NCBI RefSeq assembly: GCF_000179235.2
Contig: NZ_CP039373.1
Coordinates: 899,860-963,859 of the forward strand
Reading direction: 5' to 3'
Origin: Synechococcus sp. CB0101
GTDB taxonomy: Bacteria > Cyanobacteriota > Cyanobacteriia > PCC-6307 > Cyanobiaceae
DNA length: 64,000 nucleotides
A program made the translations under genes and the position numbers. Shown here piece after piece: positions 59,012 to 64,000 of the stretch (positions are counted from its first letter, which is position 1; every line of letters starts with the position of its first letter). The notes beneath the pieces were generated by a model. The model made no database searches. It had not been told where the DNA came from and was given only the letters and a program-made list of their open reading frames with translations.

Positions 59012-60376
59012 AACAGCCGCCGCCGAGAGCAAAGAACTGGGGTGCCCCACTAACACCTGCTGATAGAGATCAGCCACCTCGGCTGCACAGGCCGCCGAGG
59101 TGCGGACCTGGGCATCACTGGGCATGCGGCGCTGACGGCGTTCATACACCCAGCGGAACAATGGCCCCTCATCCAAGGCTGCCATCAAGGCCTGCGCCCA
59201 ACGATCGGGCTGATCAGCATCAAGCATGAACACACGGCTTCGGCCGGCTAGGTCGGCGAGGGCACCAGCATTCGTCACGATCAGCGGCAAGCCATAACAA
59301 AGTGCTTCGCGTGCAATCAAGCCGTAGACCTCCTGCCATAAGGAGGGCATCACCAGACAGTCAATCGCAGCGAAGATGGAGGCGAGTTGATCGCGGCGAT
59401 AGGGTCCATGCCAGGCGACCCAATCGGGATGAGAGCGGATGATCGCCTGCAAACGCTGCTGTGGTGCAGGGTCGCCCTGGTAGGTGTCAGGAATGCTTCC
59501 GTAGAGGCTGAGCTGAATGAGGCCTTTGAGATCTGGATGCAAACACGCTTCGCAAAACGCGAGTTGCCCTTTTGATGGAACCAGATGACCTAACAGACCC
59601 AGCCGGATGCGAGAGGGGAGGGGAGTGGGATGAGGAGGTTCTCGGCTTAATCCGGCACTGATGCCGTCGGTGTCGATGCCATTTTCAATCACCTGAAGAT
59701 CCGACTCAATGCCATGGGCAGCAAACACGCTTGCTGCGGCCTGAGAAGGAGCCACCAGCCGCTGGCATGAGGCCAGGCATTGGCGTGAGAAAGCCTGCCA
59801 GCGCGCCATCAAGCTGGGTGGATCTAGCTGTTGGTTCGCTTGAAAGTAACGCGCCAGGAAGCGACTCTTCTCATAGGCCTGAGGCCACGTCTGCCGTACA
59901 CCGGCTTCCCAGGCCTCATCGGTGAGCAGGCCGTCGGGCCTTGAGGCGAAGCCATACAACTGGCCGCGGGGATCGAGCAACCAGTAATCGTGGAGCGTCG
60001 CCACAACAGGCACCAGCGCGGATAGCACCGGCAAAACGCGGACGCCCACATAGAGGGTGTGGTGCACATCCACGAGCTGGAGCTGGTGATAGCGCACCCA
60101 CTCGCACAGAATCACCTCGGCCTGATCCACGCATTGGAAGCCAGGCAGGGCCTGGAGATCCTGATAGGCGTAGTTCAGCTCTTGTACATGGATGCCGTTC
60201 TCAATCCAGCTGCGGGTTTCAAACAGCGGTGCCTGGGGATCGGTGTTCACGCAGTGCACAAACACCGCATAGCCCTGATCACACAGGGCATGGGCCAAAT
60301 CCACCACATGGCTGCGGAGACCACCCGGGTGATCGGCTGTCCACGCGAAGCTGACCAGGCCAATCCTGGGCTTCAA
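59000..60376 (-). CDS. GT4 family glycosyltransferase
   Basis: A 458-residue GT-B enzyme. The N-terminus PRIGLVSFAWTADHPGGLRS shows the glycine-rich acceptor loop; later come VPVVATLHDYWLLDPRGQLY, LVAPSQAAASVFAAHGI, LGLLGHLVPSKGQLAF and the donor-binding MPSLWQEVYGLIAREALCYG. Length and motifs are standard. It overlaps the next gene upstream by four bases, so these minus-strand genes form an operon with the barrel-like protein and the initiating transferase. Confidence 0.9.
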   Translation of the reverse strand: MKPRIGLVSFAWTADHPGGLRSHVVDLAHALCDQGYAVFVHCVNTDPQAPLFETRSWIENGIHVQELNYAYQDLQALPGFQCVDQAEVILCEWVRYHQLQLVDVHHTLYVGVRVLPVLSALVPVVATLHDYWLLDPRGQLYGFASRPDGLLTDEAWEAGVRQTWPQAYEKSRFLARYFQANQQLDPPSLMARWQAFSRQCLASCQRLVAPSQAAASVFAAHGIESDLQVIENGIDTDGISAGLSREPPHPTPLPSRIRLGLLGHLVPSKGQLAFCEACLHPDLKGLIQLSLYGSIPDTYQGDPAPQQRLQAIIRSHPDWVAWHGPYRRDQLASIFAAIDCLVMPSLWQEVYGLIAREALCYGLPLIVTNAGALADLAGRSRVFMLDADQPDRWAQALMAALDEGPLFRWVYERRQRRMPSDAQVRTSAACAAEVADLYQQVLVGHPSSLLSAAAVSSS

Positions 60377-61812
60377 AATTTCACTTCAACGGAAGCCTGC
60401 ACGCTCAAGCGCGCGCGCTGGGTGAGCACCGACGAGGGGAGTGGGAAGGTGCCACTGGCACCAGGCATCTTCACCTTGCAGCCTGCATATTCACAGTTTT
60501 GAACAAGGCTCTGCACCATGGGCGTGATCACAAAGCCCCACTGGGGAACAGGCCGCCAGCTCACGCCGAGGTTGAGGTTGCGGCCGGTCCACTCGCTGAT
60601 CAGGTTGACGCCCTTGTACACCTCAAGACCCAGCGAGCCGATCGGATTGATCGTGCCGTAATTACTACCCGACTGGATGGCGCGGTTAAAGGTGTCTTGG
60701 CTGCAAGGTTTCTTGGGTGTGAAGCCATAGGTGGCACAACCCGCTGCCCGCAAGGCAGCCGTTTGCGCCTGCACAATCTGCTCAATCGGCCGGTAATCAC
60801 CGTTGCCGATGCCCGCTGTTAAGTAGAGGCTGGAGAACAAAGGGGAGCGTTCATCGTTGATGCGGATGCGCTGGGTGGCGACGGCATAAAAGCTGAGCGG
60901 ATCGTAGAAGGCGCTGTTGCCATCCCAGCGGATCAAGTTGTCGATTCCGGTACGAATCGAGGTATCCGGTCCAAAGGCTTTAGCCAGATGAACACCGGTT
61001 TGATTACCGGTGAACACACTGGTGGAATCCAGAGTTCCTGAGGGCACACTGGCAGCCAGGCCTTCTGAGCTGTTGTTGAGCACCACCGAAAAGGCCTTGA
61101 TGGGATCCCCAAAGCCAATCACCTGCTCGATTTGCCCACTTCCCAATTGATTAAGCGAGCTTTGCCAGGCCGAATAGGTGGTGAAGCCCGGGCATTCACC
61201 CTTACCGGCCACGCAATCGAGCCCTCGGCCGTAGAGCGTGAGCATCACCCCTTTGGGGCCGTAGCCCACGGGCACCAAGCTGCTGATCTGCGGCAGCCAA
61301 TCCCCATCGCGCCATAGGGCACGGAAATTGGCGTAGGTCGGGCCGCTGGATGGGATGACTGCCTTGAGCTGGCGCTGCTCGTCCTGAGCCTCCAGCAGTT
61401 GTTGCTTGGATTCTTGGCGCTGTTCTTGGATCTGATCCGGGGTGCGTGTGCGCCATGACAAGCCACTGGCTGTGGCCACATCTGGAGCACTGGGTGTGGC
61501 TTGGGGCACCGGATCACGGGGCACAACCCGCCATGGCAAACCACCGCTGGCGGCAGCCGCAGGGCGGCTCGATGGTGGTGCAGCGCCAGGGTTGGTGAGC
61601 CTCCACTGCAAACCCGATGCCTGAGCAGGAGCAACCGCCGCAACAGCGAGTGAAGCCGCAAGAGCGGCTGAGGGGCTGAGCCGGCGGATCGACGAACGGC
61701 AGCTCAACACGCCCCAGGCAGAAAGATGGCTCATCTTGTTGGCAACATTGCGGCGATGCACTGCGCTAGTCAGCTGATGCATGGCGCGATCCAGGCCAGC
61801 CTCAGTAGGCAT
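60373..61812 (-). CDS. Outer-membrane barrel-like protein of the glycan cluster
   Basis: A 479-residue secreted protein. The signal peptide (AALAASLAVAAVAPAQA) is preceded by a long N-terminus if ATG 61812 is used; ATG 61734 (MSHLSAWG) is a likely alternative. After a repeated SGLQWR/GLPWRV/GLSWRT proline-rich region, the remaining 330 residues have alternating hydrophobic strands and an aromatic C-terminal residue (VEVKF) typical of outer membrane beta-barrels. It may export or anchor the polymer. No family name is certain. Confidence 0.7.
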   Translation of the reverse strand: MPTEAGLDRAMHQLTSAVHRRNVANKMSHLSAWGVLSCRSSIRRLSPSAALAASLAVAAVAPAQASGLQWRLTNPGAAPPSSRPAAAASGGLPWRVVPRDPVPQATPSAPDVATASGLSWRTRTPDQIQEQRQESKQQLLEAQDEQRQLKAVIPSSGPTYANFRALWRDGDWLPQISSLVPVGYGPKGVMLTLYGRGLDCVAGKGECPGFTTYSAWQSSLNQLGSGQIEQVIGFGDPIKAFSVVLNNSSEGLAASVPSGTLDSTSVFTGNQTGVHLAKAFGPDTSIRTGIDNLIRWDGNSAFYDPLSFYAVATQRIRINDERSPLFSSLYLTAGIGNGDYRPIEQIVQAQTAALRAAGCATYGFTPKKPCSQDTFNRAIQSGSNYGTINPIGSLGLEVYKGVNLISEWTGRNLNLGVSWRPVPQWGFVITPMVQSLVQNCEYAGCKVKMPGASGTFPLPSSVLTQRARLSVQASVEVKF

Positions 61813-63238
61813 TGCTCGACTTCAAATGCAGCACCGTTTGAATGAGGATGCGTAGGTCGGTGCTCAGGCTCCAATCGCGTTGGTATTCGAGGTCGGCGGC
61901 GATGCGGTTGGCCATCGCTTCGAGGGTGGCGGTTTCGCCGCGGAAGCCGCGGATCTGGGCGAGGCCGGTCATGCCGGGTTTGGCGAGGTGGCGCTGCATG
62001 TAGCCGGGGATGAGTTGGCGGTATTGCTCGTTGTGATCCACCGCATGGGGCCGGGGGCCCACAACGCTCATGTCACCCTTGAGCACATTCAGCAACTGGG
62101 GCAGTTCATCGAGGCTCCAGCGGCGCATCACCGCACCCAGCGGCGTGATGCGGGGATCGTTGCGGGTGGCCTGGCGGAGGCCCTTTTGATCACCGGCTTC
62201 CACCACGCGCATGCTGCGGAACTTGTAGATCAAGAAGCGGCGGCCATCGAGGCCATAGCGGTCTTGCTTGAACAGCACGGGCCCAGGGCTGGTGCAGCGA
62301 ATGGCCAAGGCCAAGCCGATCAACAGCGGACTGAGCAGTGTGAGGGCAAAGCCCGCCACCGCCAGATCAAACAGGCGTTTGAAGCCGGCATCCAAGCCGG
62401 AATGGTGGGGCCGCCACAGATCAATGCAAGGCTGATCGGCCACGTGCTCCACCGCGAAACGCATCCCGGGCATCACCCAACCCGGCGCATAGGTCACCGG
62501 GATACAGGTGTCGCCAAAGAAGCGCAGCAGATCCACCATCGAACACTGATCGGTGGTGACATGGCTGAACACGATCTGATCAGCGCTGTGATCGTCGAGC
62601 CAATGGCGCAGCTGTGGCAGACCACCACCCCAGGCGGGCATCCCGGCCGGGAGCCGCTGCTCAATAGGCGGGGGAGCGGGGCTGAACCAGGCCACCACTT
62701 TGAGGCCGAGATAGGGGGATTGCTCCAGGCGCCGAACAAAGTCCACCGCTGATGCTGCGGTGCCCCAATACACCAGCGAACGGGTGTTGCCGCCGCGGAT
62801 GCGCCACCAGCGCAGCAGTTTGCGGCCGCCCACATGCAACAGAAACAGGCCGCACCAGCCGAGCAGCGCCCAATTCATGACCGCTAGGCGCGAGAACTGG
62901 GCTGAGACCTTGGTGCCAAAAGCCAGGGCCAGCAGCACGGCGAGCAACAGCAACCAGCTCAGGCTCAACCGCCGCATCAAGGTGAGCAGCGATTGCTGGC
63001 GGTAGCTCTGATACAACTTGCCCTGCGGCAAGATCAGCGCGGCCAACGTGGCGACAACCGCCGCGATCAACCACTCCTCCGCGGTGGAGCGGGGCCGCAG
63101 CTGCGTGAGCACCAAGCCATCGAAGAGCAGGGTGACGTAGAGGGGATCCACGAGCCGCTGCAGGCGGTTGAGGTCGTCGCCATACAGGCGCAACCAACCA
63201 CCCCAGCGACGCCGGGACGGTGACTGTGGTGAGGTCAT
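61802..63238 (-). CDS. Polyprenyl-phosphate sugar phosphotransferase (WcaJ/WbaP type)
   Basis: Initiating enzyme of surface polysaccharide synthesis, 478 residues, transferring a sugar phosphate to undecaprenyl phosphate. Four N-terminal membrane helices and a CoA-binding-like region are followed by the catalytic bacterial sugar transferase domain: a membrane re-entrant helix (FDLAVAGFALTLLSPLLIGL), PVLFKQDRYGLDGRRFLIYK, FRSM, SLDELPQLLNVLKGDMSVVG, PRP and the C-terminal KPGMTGLAQIRGFRGET. Its start overlaps nothing upstream; its end overlaps the barrel gene by 11 bases. Confidence 0.93.
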   Translation of the reverse strand: MTSPQSPSRRRWGGWLRLYGDDLNRLQRLVDPLYVTLLFDGLVLTQLRPRSTAEEWLIAAVVATLAALILPQGKLYQSYRQQSLLTLMRRLSLSWLLLLAVLLALAFGTKVSAQFSRLAVMNWALLGWCGLFLLHVGGRKLLRWWRIRGGNTRSLVYWGTAASAVDFVRRLEQSPYLGLKVVAWFSPAPPPIEQRLPAGMPAWGGGLPQLRHWLDDHSADQIVFSHVTTDQCSMVDLLRFFGDTCIPVTYAPGWVMPGMRFAVEHVADQPCIDLWRPHHSGLDAGFKRLFDLAVAGFALTLLSPLLIGLALAIRCTSPGPVLFKQDRYGLDGRRFLIYKFRSMRVVEAGDQKGLRQATRNDPRITPLGAVMRRWSLDELPQLLNVLKGDMSVVGPRPHAVDHNEQYRQLIPGYMQRHLAKPGMTGLAQIRGFRGETATLEAMANRIAADLEYQRDWSLSTDLRILIQTVLHLKSSNAY

Positions 63239-63257
63239 ACCAACAGAGAGCGAGGCC

Positions 63258-63809
63258 CTACAGGCGTCCTTGCAGCCGGTAGAGCCAGGTGGCGGCGGTT
63301 TCGCGCAGGGCCAATCGATTGCGCTGGCGAGCCGTGAGGTGGGGATTGATGGCCATGGGCTGCACCTCCAGGCCCTGGCGCCGAAAGGCGGCGGTGGCGC
63401 GGGGCAACTGCCAGGGATCGGTGATCAACAGCACGGGCGCCAGGGGGTGATGGATGCGCAACCAGGCGGCCGTGTGGGTGGCGTTCTCCCAGGTGGTGCG
63501 GGCGCAGGAATCACCGGCGATCTGATCGCTGGCCACGCCCTGGCGCTCCAGTGCCTCAGCCGTGCTGGTGGCATCGCCCGACACGTACACAGCTGCCGCG
63601 TCTTGATCTCGCAGCAACGCCGCTGCCAGGCGAGTGGATGCAGCGGCGATCTGCGGTCCGCGGCCGAGCACAACGGCCACAGCTGGTGGATGCAACGGAC
63701 CTGGCGAGCTGGTGGAGGTGGGGATCTGTTCCTCCATCCAGGTGGTTAAAGCAGTAGTGCCGATGGGGCTGTACAGCAAGGCTGACAGCGCAAGCAGGGC
63801 AGCCACCAA
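63258..63809 (-). CDS. YdcF/ElyC-like DUF218 protein (N-terminus possibly frameshifted)
   Basis: A 183-residue frame: AVAVVLGRGPQIAAASTRLA, VYVSGDATSTAEALERQG, the Cys/Arg segment CARTTWENATHTAAWL and LLITDPWQLPRATAAFRRQG are the DUF218 landmarks. The only start is TTG 63809 inside a hydrophobic stretch. Upstream, another frame (to 63940) reads LREPLLQVLYRPWLALPLLG, the sort of membrane N-terminus expected for this family, so a one-base indel near 63800 may split the gene. Its role in envelope glycan metabolism is inferred from family and location. Confidence 0.75.
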   Translation of the reverse strand: MVAALLALSALLYSPIGTTALTTWMEEQIPTSTSSPGPLHPPAVAVVLGRGPQIAAASTRLAAALLRDQDAAAVYVSGDATSTAEALERQGVASDQIAGDSCARTTWENATHTAAWLRIHHPLAPVLLITDPWQLPRATAAFRRQGLEVQPMAINPHLTARQRNRLALRETAATWLYRLQGRL

Positions 63810-63940
63810 ACCAGGCCACCCAGCAGTGGCAAGGCCAGCCAGGGGCGATAGAGAACCTGGAGCAATGGCTCACGCAGCTGCAACCAGAGCAGTGGCTCCG
63901 GCGGGCAATGGCTCCAAGCGATCGCCGATGGATCAGGCAA

Positions 63941-64000
63941 AGGAATCAGGGATCACATGCACAACACGAGGTGATGGGGCACATTGCATTGATGAAGCGC
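63941..64000. other. Window edge, nothing recognised
   Basis: The last 60 bases hold no feature that can be supported without the following sequence. Confidence 0.4.

Overview
The window is a chromosome segment of an alpha-cyanobacterium of the Synechococcus/Cyanobium type. The evidence is a GC-rich gene-dense backbone, a CO2-uptake NDH-1 operon (ndhF-ndhD-cupB) followed directly by an acRAF-like gene and the Rubisco activase gene cbbX, a cyanobacterial dnaA, a fragment of a cyanobacterial abrB, and a large cell-surface glycan cluster. The genus is an inference from gene order and protein sequence; no search was run.

Bases 1-20370 are ordinary backbone. They hold the CO2-uptake and Rubisco-maintenance genes, dnaA, an HtrA-type lipoprotein protease, two small glycosyltransferase genes around a bestrophin gene, a CHASE4-like/EAL regulator, a GNAT enzyme, an alpha/beta hydrolase, an ABC exporter, short-form hisG, a GloB-type hydrolase, an iron-type ABC ATPase, RidA, AlkB and an M23 peptidase.

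A tRNA-Pro(UGG) gene at 20383 is the landing site of a 24.4 kb integrative element. The last 43 bases of the tRNA (20414-20456) recur exactly at 44793-44835, and a tyrosine recombinase lies just inside the right end. Left to right the element carries small early genes, a SprT protease fused to a zinc ribbon and J-domain, a stand-alone Spo11/TopoVI-A-like protein, a prim-pol/DUF3987 helicase, a palindrome-rich G/C-tract region, small and large terminase genes and a lipoprotein. No capsid, portal or tail gene is visible, so it resembles a phage satellite or a tycheposon-like island rather than a prophage.

The cargo (about 31.3-37.1 kb) is the most striking part. It is an array of short genes with conserved bacteriocin-type double-glycine leaders (two families, MTNxx-RDL type and Nif11 type) joined to unrelated C-terminal cores. 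Most are preceded by one of two conserved noncoding repeats. One core is a whole FKBP-type prolyl isomerase domain, one leader has lost its double glycine, one gene has two double-glycine sites, one has a nonsense codon, and one is cut by an IS3-family element. No maturase or leader-peptidase transporter is in the window. Further cargo is a 531-residue acidic protein with a glycine-rich hydrophobic N-terminal half, an Excalibur/thermonuclease pair, a GIY-YIG nuclease, and a five-zinc-ribbon protein with a GIY-YIG-like C-terminus.

Past the right end are an excisionase-like gene related to one inside the element, a second IS3 copy with a frameshifted orfB, and an abrB gene whose N-terminal half has been lost at the IS boundary. 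From 48.6 kb to the end is a surface polysaccharide/glycan cluster: manC, several GT4, GT2 and GT61 glycosyltransferases, TPR proteins, an RTX-like protein, an outer-membrane-barrel-like protein, a WcaJ/WbaP-type initiating sugar-phosphate transferase and a YdcF-family protein.
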